A stretch of 29,305 nt of DNA from Parasitella parasitica (Eukaryota > Mucoromycota > Mucoromycetes > Mucorales > Mucoraceae). The notes under the pieces were generated by a model. It worked only from the letters and a program-made list of their open reading frames with translations, made no database searches and was not told the DNA's origin. The stretch covers positions 291,932 through 321,236 of the forward strand of contig MU619246.1 in the NCBI GenBank assembly GCA_025201805.1, written 5' to 3'. Below, in pieces: positions 11,838 to 23,334 of the stretch. A program made the position numbers and the translations under genes. Each line of letters opens with the position of its first letter. Positions within the stretch are counted from its first letter, which is position 1.

Positions 11838-12034
11838 CTAAAAGACAGTAAAGCGCGCAAAATAACTAGCCGATATCTCAGAAAAAATTGCTATTACCTC
11901 CTCCTTATTATTTTACGTAAGGATAACGCAAATCTGTCCAGAGTAATTAGCAAAAAGCTGCTGATATTGACTGTGAAAAAGTACAATATCTTCCATACTT
12001 TGCGAGAATCAAGTCCATATACCACCAAACTTCT
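11804..12034. repeat. Diverged repeat, copy B
   Basis: Partner of the 10321-10484 segment; the matching blocks are listed there. Block order is changed relative to copy A. A third weak match to the CCAGARTAA block is seen at about 12090-12112. Confidence 0.6.
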
Positions 12035-12382
12035 AGGCAGTGCTCGCCTGCATTGCCTCTACTCCTCTGTACAGTTTGTGTCAGTGTGATGTCCCTATTC
12101 AGAGTAAGCGGCAATCATCCACGACCCCACCTCTTGAAAAAATTCATGTCAAACACACTGGATACAATAATAATAAAATAATCCAACTATTTGGCAAATT
12201 TTTAGTGTACACTAGGATGTACAGATTTATCGTATTGCTATATCTCTAATTATTGTCATCATTTGAACATGGTCCTTTCCTCCACACAGATGTGCACAGT
12301 TATTTATCTCCTTTCACATACAGCTTTGCCATCAAGTAGAATATTAATGAAAAAAACAAATATTGAGAAGAGATGCCTGTTT

Positions 12383-13494
12383 TTATTGAAAAGCCAAATT
12401 AAATTTCTCTGCAACTGCCGTTGTACTAGCACTAGCAAATCCTGTTCCTTCAGGGCTCATGTCTATTATATCTTTTGTTTTTGTTTTCTTTTCGCATACA
12501 TAGCAGTTTTTGGATTTTGCCACAAACATGCCAATACAATGATTACAGAGAACATGTCCACAGTTTCGCAAAACTATGAAAAAAGCCTCATTTATTACTA
12601 GTTCGTCTCGATAATGTAGCATTAGCTTACCAGAAAGTTTTGATGCATTTGTCAATGTTTTCAAGCAAGCAGGGCAGACATTTTTGCTCTTGCTGCCATC
12701 TTCTTTTTGAAACTTGACATCTATCAACGACTTGATACTTAGAGGATGTGTCTTCTCTGCAGCAGTACATATCACTTGTATTTTGGTAGCCTTTAAAGCT
12801 GAGGGATCTGCAGCTGGTGTCACTGAGGGCTGTATAGATTGATTGAATTTAGCACAAAAAATAGCTATTGATTTATAAATTCCCTTTACCACCCAAAATG
12901 ATCCAATTTTTGGTTTAGAGGCTTCCTCCTTTTCCTTCTTCAACTGTGCAGCTGTCTTTTCGACTTCTTGCTCCTGGATTGAGCGAATGTCATCCGACAA
13001 CTTGCGCTTTTTTTCATTAGGTTTGTTTTTTTCAGTTGTGGAATCATCTTTAAGTTCATTTTTGATAGTAGGACGTTGGCGGCCACCCAACATGCTATGT
13101 TGTGTCTTGTCAAAATTATCTAAAATGACACGTTTTGCTTCTAATTCTTCCTGCACTTTTTGTTGCTCTGATTCTTGGTTTTTCATGTCGATCACCTTTT
13201 GTTCGTGCTTTATGGCCTGTTTTTGTTGCAAGATGTTCTCATACATACATTCACGGCAAGCTAGATGTCCTTCAGCGCAGCAGACAGGATCTCTTGCTGT
13301 TTGAAGACATAGGAAGCAGGCATCATAATTTCTAAACGAGTCCCGTCCTAAACGTTGCTGTTCCAAAGCATTGAGTATATTATTACTTGTAAGGCAATCG
13401 GAAAACTTACTCTTTTAGTGCCATATTCGAGGGTGTGCGATTCATGGTAAGTGAATACACTGGATGCAGTATTATTCTTTGAATGGCGAGGCAT
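12383..13494 (-). CDS. NOSIP: NOSIP homologue (RING/U-box spliceosome-associated protein)
   Basis: Human NOSIP has E3 ligase activity and is found in late spliceosome complexes. Exons on the minus strand 13494-13411, 13357-12890, 12829-12631 and 12573-12383 are phase-consistent and give 313 residues, close to the family length of about 300. The N-terminus MPRHSKNNTA...YHE...YGTKR is the NOSIP signature. A first RING/U-box-like half has C42/C45, C54/C55, H59, C62 and C65. A Glu/Lys-rich coiled-coil linker follows, then GSFWVPSVTP. The second RING is complete: C236, C239, C255, H257, C260, C263, C274, C277. The end EGTGFASAS also matches the family. Introns 2 (60 nt) and 3 (57 nt) are multiples of three without stops, so the frame reads through them. 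Homology shows they are introns: the residues around them (SFW|PSVTP and KLS|VLRNCGHV) join as in NOSIP. The gene is divergent from CWF19L2, 131 bp away. Confidence 0.93.
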
Positions 13495-13625
13495 AATTTT
13501 AGGTAGAAGAAGCGATTCACGGAACTGAGAGGGTTTGAAAGGTTTTGGAAATCTTTGTCACATCCCATTTAGAATCCCAGTCCTTTTGTCCAGAAGTTTG
13601 CATTTTGTTTCCTTTGCTTTCTTAT
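13495..13625. promoter_or_regulatory. Shared divergent promoter of NOSIP and CWF19L2
   Basis: Only 131 bp separate the two start codons, so both 5'-UTRs and core promoters must lie here or overlap the genes. I see no clear TATA box. The segment is less AT-rich than the large intergenic regions. Confidence 0.7.
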
Positions 13626-15911
13626 ATGGGTGATCATAAACACAAAAAAGAGAAAAAGCTTTCAAAGAGAGAGCATAGAGACTCTTCCAGTAGTAGAGAT
13701 CATAAAAAACACAAGAAGAGTAGCTCCTCGCGCCACAAAGCTGAACGGCAAGAAGAAATCGACTACTCTGACCCTTCTCTTTGGGTTGAGGCTGGAGGAA
13801 ACTCTTCAGAACTAACACCAGCCGATTATTTAACAAGTCAACAAAAGGCAAATGAAGCTAAAGGACAAGAGCATGATATCTCTTCTATGCCTAAAGAAAA
13901 AGATGCTCCTCATGGTTGGATGCTAGATGGCGGTTTAGATTTTGGAGATATGGGATCAGCACGTATCAAAAAAGAAGATAAACCCAAGCCAAACCCTGAT
14001 TTTGTAAAGTTTTCCGCTAGTTTTTTCATAGAATTATGAATACTAACAATAATTTGTCTTGCAATTCTAGCCTAAAGTCAGTGAAAGAGAATTAAATCAG
14101 CATCTAGTTCAAGGTACCAAACTTGAAGACTACCCAGTGGAGCAGAAAAAGTCGATCAAATTTGGTGATGCTGGCTCAAATTGGCGTATGATGAAGCTGA
14201 AACGTACAAAAGAGCAAGCTGAAGATGAAGGTAGACCACTAAAGGAAGTTGGAATTGAGAAATATGGGGTATGGCTCAAAAAATTAACACTCTATAATTA
14301 TTGTTGTTGATCACATTGTATTTAGTCGGTTGAGAAATTCGAAGAAGCTTTGGCTGAAAGGGAGTATTTAGATGGAAGAAAAAGTGGTCGAAGAGGCAAT
14401 GATAGACACGGTCGAGATAGAGAATATACTAGACACAGAGATGATGAGAGAAAGAACGCAAGAGATGGACGTGAAAATTCTTCCAGTGGAGATAATGATA
14501 GAGGGCCTCGTTATGTCTTTACAGAAACTGACTCTCAGCAAAAATCTTTCAAGCGTCCTGAAGTTCCAAGACGTCCTTCACCTCCTCCTCGTAATCTATC
14601 AGCATCTACACCAATCTCAACTCCAGTACCTATTATACCCCAAACAACAATGCCTGTTCAAATTGAAGCACTTACTCGTGACCAGTTAAACAAGCTAAAC
14701 TCAAAGATAGTTAAAGCTAGGCTAATGGGCTCGGATAACGTTGATGCTTTAGAAAAGGAATATCAGTTGGAGTTGGAAAAGTTTGAGCAGGCTGAAAGTT
14801 CAGTCCAAGTACTCCCTTCTTTAGATAGCCAAGGTCGTTTGTACGATTATGCTATGAAACAGGGCAACTCAGAACACGAAGCACTAAAGGGCAAAAAGAA
14901 ATATGAAGGGACTCATGATAAAATGACGGGAGAAAGACTTCGTTACGGTACATCGGATGATACATTGTCAATAGCAGAAATGGTTAGGCAGGAACGCGGC
15001 GGTAACAGCCGAATTTCGAATATGGATATGGAATTTGCAAATCGTATAATGGCAGATGCAACGTTTGAAAACAATTTGGATTACATGGACGACAAGGCTG
15101 ATATCATGGCATCAAAGAAGGGCGCAACAGAAGAACAAAAAATGAGACGTGCAGTAGCCGATCATAAGCGCACGCAAGATACATTGAGTCGTTGCAAATT
15201 TTGCTATCAAAACGGCAACGCCCCTCAAGTAGCCATGATTTCTTTGGGAACAGCTTGCTATCTAGCTCTACCAAATGTTCAAGAATTGACACCTGGAAAT
15301 TGTTTGATTGTGCCTGTTCAGCATGTATCTTCTACTTTGGAATGTGATGATGAAATTTGGACAGAAATTAGAGTAAGTGTCTTGGATGTTCTTTATTAAT
15401 TGATGAGACAATGACTTGACGAATTCCATTATAGAACTTTCAAAAATGTCTAATGAAAATGTTCCATGAACAAGAAAAAGGTGTAGTATTTATGGAAACA
15501 GTTATCAATCTAAGACAACAACGACATGCCGTTATTGAAGCCATACCAATTCCTTATGGTATTTATGAAGATGCCCCTGCTTATTTTAAAGAAGCTATCA
15601 TGGCATCAGGCGAAGAATGGTCTCAACATAAAAAGGTTATCGACACATCTGTCCGTGGATTCCGGAATTCAATGGTGCCTAATTTACCCTACTTTCATGT
15701 TTGGTTTGGACTGGATAAAGGATATGGCCATGTTATTGAAAATTCAAAAGATTTCCCATATTGGTTTGGAAAAGAGGTGATAGCAGGTATGATGGATATT
15801 GGGCCTGAGTTATGGAGAAAGCCTCGATATCATCATGCTGCAGAGAATCACTCTAGACAACAAGAATTTTTGAAATCATGGGCGAAATGGGACTGGACAG
15901 CAGCCTTGTAG
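13626..15911 (+). CDS. CWF19L2: CWF19-like protein 2 (intron-lariat spliceosome factor)
   Basis: CWF19-family proteins associate with late and intron-lariat spliceosomes; the yeast relative Drn1 cooperates with the debranching enzyme Dbr1. Exons 13626-14003, 14071-14268, 14326-15372 and 15435-15911, all phase 0, give 699 residues. The N-terminus is Lys/Ser/Arg-rich (KHKKEKKLSKREH), typical of splicing proteins. Next come SLWVEAGG and SNWRMMKLKRTKEQAEDEGR, both family landmarks. An Arg/Asp/Glu-rich segment follows. The first C-terminal CwfJ domain starts about residue 480 (C482/C485, then GNCLIVPVQH with H525, a HIT-like feature). The second contains PYFHVWFGLDKGYGHVIE and ends with LKSWAKWDWT. 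Intron 1 has a perfect TACTAAC branch site. The ATG at 13626 is the first in frame. AATAAA occurs at 15945-15950. Confidence 0.95.
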
Positions 15912-15970
15912 ATAATAATTATTCGACTATTTTAACTTGATATAAATAAAAATGCTTCTCTGATTATTTA

Positions 15971-18900
15971 TTATGTTAACTTTGTATAGCTTGGTGGAGC
16001 AATTCTTCGTCGAATCATTTTCACAAAGTACAATGGACAGCTGCTGACAGCAGTGATTACTGCCACTTTCCAAATAAACCTACCTGTTAAGATAAATGTC
16101 ATGTCAAAGTAAGTCGGCAATAACCACATTGATCCGAAATATATCAAAACAGTAATTAATTCGGCTAAAATCATGAAACGATGCCTACAAAATATAGAAG
16201 TAAGCAAATTATTAAATGCATCATCCCGCTGTGAAAACTCACCATGTGTTGATTTCCAAAGCAACCATCAATAATTCGTTGAAAATCAACGCAGTAAAGG
16301 AGATGGCAACGATATGAATAAACTCGTCTTCAAACAATATGATTGATAGAATCATGATCGCACCTCCCTGGTAAACACTAATGAGTAGCCAAGTAAAAAA
16401 TGTTCGATAGGATAACGAGCGGCCCTTTGTCAAGTCTTTATAAAGTTCTGGATACATCATGGCGATTTCTTCGCTAACATCCTGGTCCAAGACAAGTGAG
16501 AAGACAGGGGCATTCGTGTATATTGTAGCGTAGCCTACAATCAGCATGCCTTGATACAAAGCAATAGGTGCAAAATAGAACAATGCTGAAAATACGGCTT
16601 GCATGACTGAGATAATTAGACCACGATGAATTACAAACTGTGATAATTTCGCTGATCTTTTATAACAGTTCCTTCCATGCCACACTTGAAAAAAAGAGTT
16701 AGAATATACTTTTTTGTCTAAAATACAAGTTGGCTTACACAGTAGTTTTGTCAAGTAGCTAAATTGAGTAATTGAAAAATCAGCAGCTAGTGAAGCTTGT
16801 TTTCCTTCTTTACCAACAATGCCAACGCCAACATCGGCAGCTTGAATCATGCTAACATCATTACCACCATCTCCAATGCAAAGCACTCTTTTCTTGGTGT
16901 ACTCTTTGATTAAGCGAGTGATATCAGCCTTTTGAGTTGGGGAGCATCGACAACAGACAACAACTGGTAATAATGTCACCATTTCAATAAATTCATCGAC
17001 ATATTTGTCTAAACAGAGCTGCAACGATTCGCCATCAATGACTAGACAGTTGTCTGTCTTTGTGCGTAAATTATCAATCTCATCCCATGCCTCCATGGGA
17101 GTTTTGACTGTCTCATGTTAATGTCTTATAGCATTTTAAACATGTTGATTATGCTTACTTTTAGATATGGTATGAATGCCCTGATTTCTTGACACCAGTT
17201 TTGATGAAATCGCAATACAAGTTGCAGTTTCAATTTTATCCCCAGTCAACATCCAAACCTTTAAACCAGCATTTCTCATCTGCTCTAATGTGTTCTTGAC
17301 ACCATCCTGTAACTTATCTTCGACGCCAGTTAATCCTAGTAATTCCAAATTGGATTCCAATAATGATTCTACAACGGCTTGCTTCAACGTATTACGTTCA
17401 TGCAGAGATACTTCCGCTTCACGGTATTTTGCTGTGAAATCAAGGTATGCATCCTCTGATAGATTCTTTTTGGCAACAACCAACGTACGCAAGCCTTCTC
17501 TTGCCATATTATCGCATTCTTCGTTTAGCCAATCGTTGTATTGAACAATTCTAGCCATAACAGCATCAGCGCCCTTTTCGAAGAAGGTAATTTCCTGGTT
17601 TTGTCGATTTCGTACGATGATGCCCATCCGTTTAGTTTCACTAGTAAATGGAAATATATTCAAGACGTCAAAGTAAAGTAACTCGCCAGTTGCATCTACT
17701 CGTAACTCGATTGTGTTTACATCACGGTTGAATAGAGTCAAGCCCATGTGTTCTGTCCACTTTACAATAGCAACCTCATCAGGGCTGGAGGCTTGGTAGG
17801 TGATATCTCCATCAAGACTTGTTGAGGGTGTTACATTATGGCAAAGAGCCAAAGCTTGCACAATCTCTTTGATACGCACAGAAATATTACGACGGCTCTT
17901 GTTCAGCTCCTGTTGTGAACCGAAAGCAGTTGCTAAATGTGTCTGAATTTCGTCCATGGTATCTGACCCGTATGACATTGTACCCATATGCAATTTCTTT
18001 AATTCCATGTCATTTTGCGTAAGCGTTCCGGTTTTATCTGTCAACAAGTATTCCACTCGACCAAGTTCCTCAGGCAAAGTACTGGTTCTAACGATAGTGC
18101 CTATGATTTCAGAGTCATGCTCAATTTGGCGAGCATAAACACTTTTGCCCATGTCCAGATTCACACGAAGACCAATAGGAATAATGGAAGAAAATAGAAT
18201 CAAGAATCTAAACACATAGATATACCAAACACCACGAAATCCGTTTAATCCAACCATGATCACTGATAACGCAAGAGTAACGACAAACAAAATCTAGTAG
18301 TGCATTAGTTAAATGACTGAATCGCAAATGAAAAGGGTTACCTTGGCCAACTGATTGATTTCTTGATCAATCAATCCTACTTTTGTCTTTGGATGGTTGG
18401 TATTCATGACTGCACGAGTATCTTTACCCGTGTAAATGACAAATCCAATAGCCGAGCCTGATGCTAAAACTGTATTTGTCCACATTGTGTTTTCAACACC
18501 CAGAGGTTCAATCTGTTCTGCACCAGTATGAGAATCATTCACAGATATTGTACCGACAAAGCTATGAATATCTTTGTGTGGCGCATCAGCATAAACATGT
18601 CCTTTGATGTCTAATAAATCCTGATCTGAGGGTAGTCTCTGCAGCGAAGCTATCGCCAAACGTAATTTCCAATCTGTCTCGCCATCTAACTGATCTGTTC
18701 TAATGAAGCTTGCACCAGACTCTTCCGTTGTTCGCAGCAAAATCATATCTGCTGGAATTCTTTGGTCCTTCATAATGTGAATTAAATCACCAACTCTGAT
18801 TTTTGAACTTGGGATATTCTGGCTTCCAGAATTTGTCAGTCGTCGATAGAGCTGTGAGTTTGCTTCTTTATCACGTTTGTAGCGTTGGTAATCATCTAAC

Positions 18901-19527
18901 GCTTCTTTGCTGATAGTGATCAATAGCACAAAGCACAGAGGGCCAAAGTAAGTGAGAATGTAGCCAATTTTCAGAGCTGGTATAAATTGTGATAATGCAA
19001 CCAGCAGAAAGTATAGATTGAAGAAAATCACAAACTTTTTACTTGGGATTTTAGTTTTTAGAGACTTTGCCAGTTTATAGCTCCCAACTTACTTGTTCAA
19101 ACAATACGACAGGTAAAAATGTGATGATGTTGTATTTTTGATTGATGATAACATTAGCACAATATCTTTTCTTTTCTTTATCTAAAAAAAATTGACGTTA
19201 AAATTTTCTTGGCATAGAGAAACCGTGTCCATGCACTATAATACCGTCTGCTCCAAGTGATATTGTTCTTGGTGATGGTGCTTTCTTTTTTGTAAGACAA
19301 GAGAATATACTGTTGGACTTCTTCTCTTTTTTTGTGGGGACTTGCAGAGCTGAAGTAGAAGAGTGTCTTGGAGAGTTTGCTGAAGAAGGATTAAGTGCTG
19401 CTTCTTCATCTAATAAGGGATCTTCATCGCTATGTACTGAATCAGACGTTCGATGCTTCCTCACTTCTTGTCGATTTGCAAATGGATTTAATCTTCGAAG
19501 AGCTATCGGTCGAGAATCTCTAAACAT
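15971..19527 (-). CDS. NEO1: P4-type ATPase, Neo1/ATP9 class (phospholipid flippase)
   Basis: Lipid flippase of Golgi and endosomal membranes; this class works without a Cdc50 subunit. Exons on the minus strand 19527-19245, 19181-19093, 19034-18342, 18293-17159, 17107-16739, 16684-16243 and 16184-15971 join in phase to 1074 residues (ATP9A is about 1050, yeast Neo1 about 1150). Motifs in order: [21 protein letters not shown]; actuator DGET 241-244 followed by DWKLR; PIGL 394-397 in TM4 and RVNLDMGK; phosphorylation DKTGTLT with D441; FEKGAD; MLTGDK; GDGGND 812-817; then [13 protein letters not shown] and RRRIAPPSY near the end, typical of the Neo1 class. The TM4 motif is PIGL, where I expect PISL. 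Exon 1's donor is inferred from phase (GACG|GTATTA) and is the least certain. Intron 5 (16685-16738, 54 nt) is stop-free. Confidence 0.94.
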
Positions 19528-19665
19528 CTTTTGTACAGAAAGAAACGTACTTGATGAGCAATGCAAATCGCTGGTTATATACTATTGGCAGTCCTCTATG
19601 TCAGTGGGCTATTTGAATCTTACTCTTTTCCACTTTGTCATACGGTACATCTTTATTTCACGAGT
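19528..19665. promoter_or_regulatory. Shared divergent promoter of NEO1 and the HECT ligase gene
   Basis: 138 bp between the two start codons. ATTGG (an inverted CCAAT box) lies at 19584-19588. An in-frame ATG for the HECT gene also lies at 19561 but is probably promoter or leader sequence. Confidence 0.65.
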
Positions 19666-22600
19666 ATGTTTTCTGCTACAGACCAATCTAAAGAGAAATT
19701 TATAGAAAATGCAAGATTACAAAGAGAAAAACGAGAAGAAGAGCGTACCAAAAAACTGCAACTTGAAAATGAAACTAAAGCCGCTACAACCATTCAGACA
19801 TGGTGGAGGGGAAGAGAGCAAAGGTCAAAATCTCATGCACAATGCCAAGCATGGTGGCAGTCTTGTATGGAGTCTGACAAAATGTCAATCTTGGATTTCT
19901 ATCAACTTTTGGGTGTATATTGTATAATGAGTCATCACAATATCTCGCTAGGAGGATCAACTGGATTAAGACAACTTGTAAAACGTCTAACAAGTAACAA
20001 ATTTAAGCATGCCAACAGCAATATACCTTACTACTGCCTGCTGATTGACATGAGATATAAGCACCAATCCTTAAAATACTTGAAGATTGTTATCATGCTA
20101 TGTATATCTCAATGTTCATCATCAAATGATACCACTTCCTTTGGACCTGAATTAACCTTTTTGTTGCAATACCTGAATCCAAAGACGTACAAGACCAAGC
20201 ACATTTTGGATCCTGTGCATGTTATCGATATTCCGGATAAAATCCTACAAAGCATTGGCCAGACTGTGTTGAGAACGACACTATGCCAATTCAATTTACG
20301 AGATGCAATGATCCTGTGCGTACAGCAAATCATCAAGTTAGAAGACAGGAGAGATATTGCCAAACTGAATGCCTCAAAACTATGGCTATCCACAATGACT
20401 CGATTAACACTATACCCTCTGGAACATGCAGAATCATCCTGGGATTCATTAGATATGCAAACGGCATCCCATTTTTTATGGACCAACACATTGGCGGTAC
20501 CTTACATTACTTGCCTTATAAATAGCATGATGGCTGAGCGATTAGGCAAACTGGCACTGAGTACAGTGATGCCTTATTTAATAGAGTGCAAGAGCTCTGA
20601 TTGTTTGGACCGACTAAGTGGGAATGGCAGTCTATTTCTTTTGGCAAATTTGATCGACCTTTGGAACAATGCAGGAAATGCGCTTAAAAATGAAAATGGC
20701 ATGCTAATCATCGAGTGGGTGAGATATTTTTTCAAGTTTATTGAACCGTGCTTTTCTGATATACAAACACCATCATTTCCTTCTTATCATCCTGTGTTCA
20801 AATGGTCAAGAGCTACATGGGGAAACAATATATCAAGTGCCGTTTTTGACAAAGTAATGGTTCAATTAGAATACGCCTGGTCTCGCTCATTCATGGATAA
20901 AATATTTGCAGACATTATTCAATTTGAACAAAAGTATCCGCCCAAGAGTATCAAAATCAACGATAATAGCAAACTACCTTTCGTGAAAAAGAATCGATTT
21001 GATGGTGGAAGTGGCACTAGTAACATTGGTCTATTCTCCGTTGAAGTTTCTTCGATGTTTTCCATGTATGTACAGCTAGCGCAACTATTTAAACCGCATC
21101 GAAAGGTCATATTGTATAGAATCGCATTTACTCCACATTTGATGTCTCAGCTATGGAAACTGATGAATTGTTTTGGCCCTGAAGGCAATATGGTCATTTT
21201 TTTGAATGCAGCCAAGCAAACTGATATCAACAAAGAGCCACTTGTGGATATCTTGAAGGTTTTCTGCGAAGCATGTTCGATCGTTTTTCTGTGAGTATTT
21301 TATAAAGCTGTTTATGTACAAAAAAAAAAGTTTGTATTCATGAATGATTTAGAACTTTGGACGACATAGATATTTTCACTCAACAGAAACCTTTTTCGCC
21401 TTCGACTTTGATTCAGCTGAGCAGCTTCCTCAACCAATTCTACTTTACCCTGATTCAACAACATACTGACATCCCTAGTGAGCTCCCCGCTTCTGCAGTC
21501 TCTTTCAAATCAGCCCGTCGTCTTTTGCTACAAATTTTTGATCTGGATTTACGCTACTCTTTCTGTCCACCCAACCACTGGCTTCTACTTTCAAAGATCA
21601 CTGGTATAAAATCTTTCTTCAGCGCGCTCTTTAATGAGAGCAGTAAAGATTCTCCCTCAGCTGCTATGTTTTTGGAAAAGCTGAAGCAAGGTGATCCTAT
21701 ACCATTGCGAATCTTGCAGCTAATGCCCCATACTGTATCTTTTGACTTGCGATTAAAAATCTTTCGTGAGTGGGTTGCATTAGACAAATATATTATGCCC
21801 AAAACAGCAAACAAGCACATTACAGTGAAGAGGTCTCAAATACTAGAAGATGGCTATCAGCAATTAGTTAATTTACCTACTTCTGTTTGGAAGGGTACTA
21901 TTAGGGTATCTTTTGTCAATGAATTTGGTGTGTCAGAAGCAGGTGTAGATCAAGGTGGGCCTTTCAAAGGTATGTTCTATTGGAGTTTTTTTTTGTAAGT
22001 AAATATGCATTGATCAGGTGAATATTTTGTCTAGATTTCCTTACCATGATGATTGCGGAAGCATTTAAGCCAGAATATGGGTTATTTAGCTCAACCGAAT
22101 CAAACAGTTTTTATCCTAGCGCTACATCGAGCGTACATGGTAGCCACCACATACAATTGTTTGAATTTATTGGAAAAGCCATTGGCAAAGCTTTGTATGA
22201 AGGTGTGCTGTTAGATGTGCAGTTTGCCGAGTTTATATTAGCTCGTTTGCTTGGGCGCAATGTATTTTTGGAAGAGTTGAAAGAGTTGGATGAAGAGGTT
22301 TGGCGTAACTTGACGTTTGTCAAGCATTATGAAGGTATTTATACCGATTTTACCTGATTATCGCATTTGTGTTGAAGATATGATAGGAAATGTGGAAGAC
22401 CTATGCTTATCATTCGAAGTTGATGAGCGCGTTTTTGGCAAAGTTGAAACTCGTGAACTGAAATTTGTACGTACTTCACCGTTTGGTGTAAACAAATATC
22501 GTATATTAATACTGCTTTTAGAGAGGGGCAAATGCAACAGTTACAAACAGCAGTAAAATTGAATATATTTATCTCATGGCTGATTATAAACTTAATCAAA

Positions 22601-23285
22601 GAGCAAAAGAACAAACAAAGGCTTTCATCCGGGGCTTCAGAGCTGTCATTTCAGAGAATTGGATTCGATTATTTTCACCTCCTGAGTTGCAACGAATGTT
22701 GTCAGGAGAAGACATTGGTATAATTGCGTCGATCAATTAATTGTATTTGATGCTGACTACTGTGTATGATTGTTTTATAGATATCAATGACTTGAGAAAA
22801 CATACACAATATGATAATGGTTATTTTGACCATCATCCGGTGATTATAATGCTCTGGCAAATTGTTGCTGAATTTAATTCAAAAGAAAAGAGAGCATTCC
22901 TTAAATTTGTAACGGGTTGCGCCAAACCCCCATTAGGCGGATTTGAATATTTGCAGCCACCTTTCACAATAAGAATGACTTCTGTCGATTCAAATAGCAC
23001 AGAGGGCCCGAAATTACTCAAATCATTCTTGAAAATGAACTTGAATAACAAATCTGGGAGATTGCCATCTAGTTCAACATGGTGAGTTGGTCAAAGACGT
23101 CTCAATATATGCTAACATTATCATGCAGCTTTAATCTGTTAAAATTGCCAGCCTATGTCAAGAAATCTTTACTTAGAGAAAAGCTCATCTATGGTAATTT
23201 TAAAATTCAACATGCCAATGCAATCACATTAACTCGTATCCGAAAAATAGCCATAAATGCCAACAACGGGTTCGAATTAAGCTGA
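19666..23285 (+). CDS. UBE3B: HECT E3 ubiquitin ligase, UBE3B-like
   Basis: Transfers ubiquitin from an E2 through a cysteine thioester to substrates. Exons 19666-21290, 21353-21969, 22035-22334, 22387-22466, 22522-22717, 22781-23081, 23129-23193 and 23251-23285 are all in phase and give 1072 residues (human UBE3B has 1068). The start MFSATDQSKEKFIE resembles the UBE3B N-terminus. A single IQ motif (IQTWWRGREQR, about 43-53) suggests calmodulin binding. The HECT domain covers about the last 370 residues: VSEAGVDQGGPFKDFL, FEFIGKAIGKALYEG, WIRLFSPPELQRMLSG, LPSSSTCFNLLKLP and the NNGFELS tail. The catalytic Cys is residue 1040, 32 from the end as in UBE3B, and its codon is split by intron 6. 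STCFNLLKLP and the IQ motif favour UBE3B over UBE3C/Hul5. An upstream in-frame ATG (19561) would add 35 mostly hydrophobic residues and is considered unlikely. Confidence 0.93.
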
Positions 23286-23334
23286 TAAATTATATTAAAA
23301 GATATTTTCAAGTAAATTTGGAAATTGCTGTGCT

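Larger units (their letters stand above)
9087..12382. other. Gene-poor region between the C2H2 gene and NOSIP
   Basis: No confident gene. AT-rich, with coding-like fragments on the minus strand (9198-9383, 9462-9599 with one stop, 10091-10288, 11430-11837) and a diverged, rearranged repeat (10321-10484 against 11804-12034). A small hairpin (TCTATCT, 8-base loop, AGATAGA) lies near 11009-11031. The content fits decayed mobile-element or gene remnants, but none could be named. Confidence 0.5.

Noticed and set aside
12987-13335. Plus-strand frames within NOSIP
   Set aside because: Antisense shadows of a gene with clear homology and splice structure.
17290-17544. Plus-strand frame within the P4-ATPase
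   Set aside because: Antisense shadow of the conserved N-domain coding exon.
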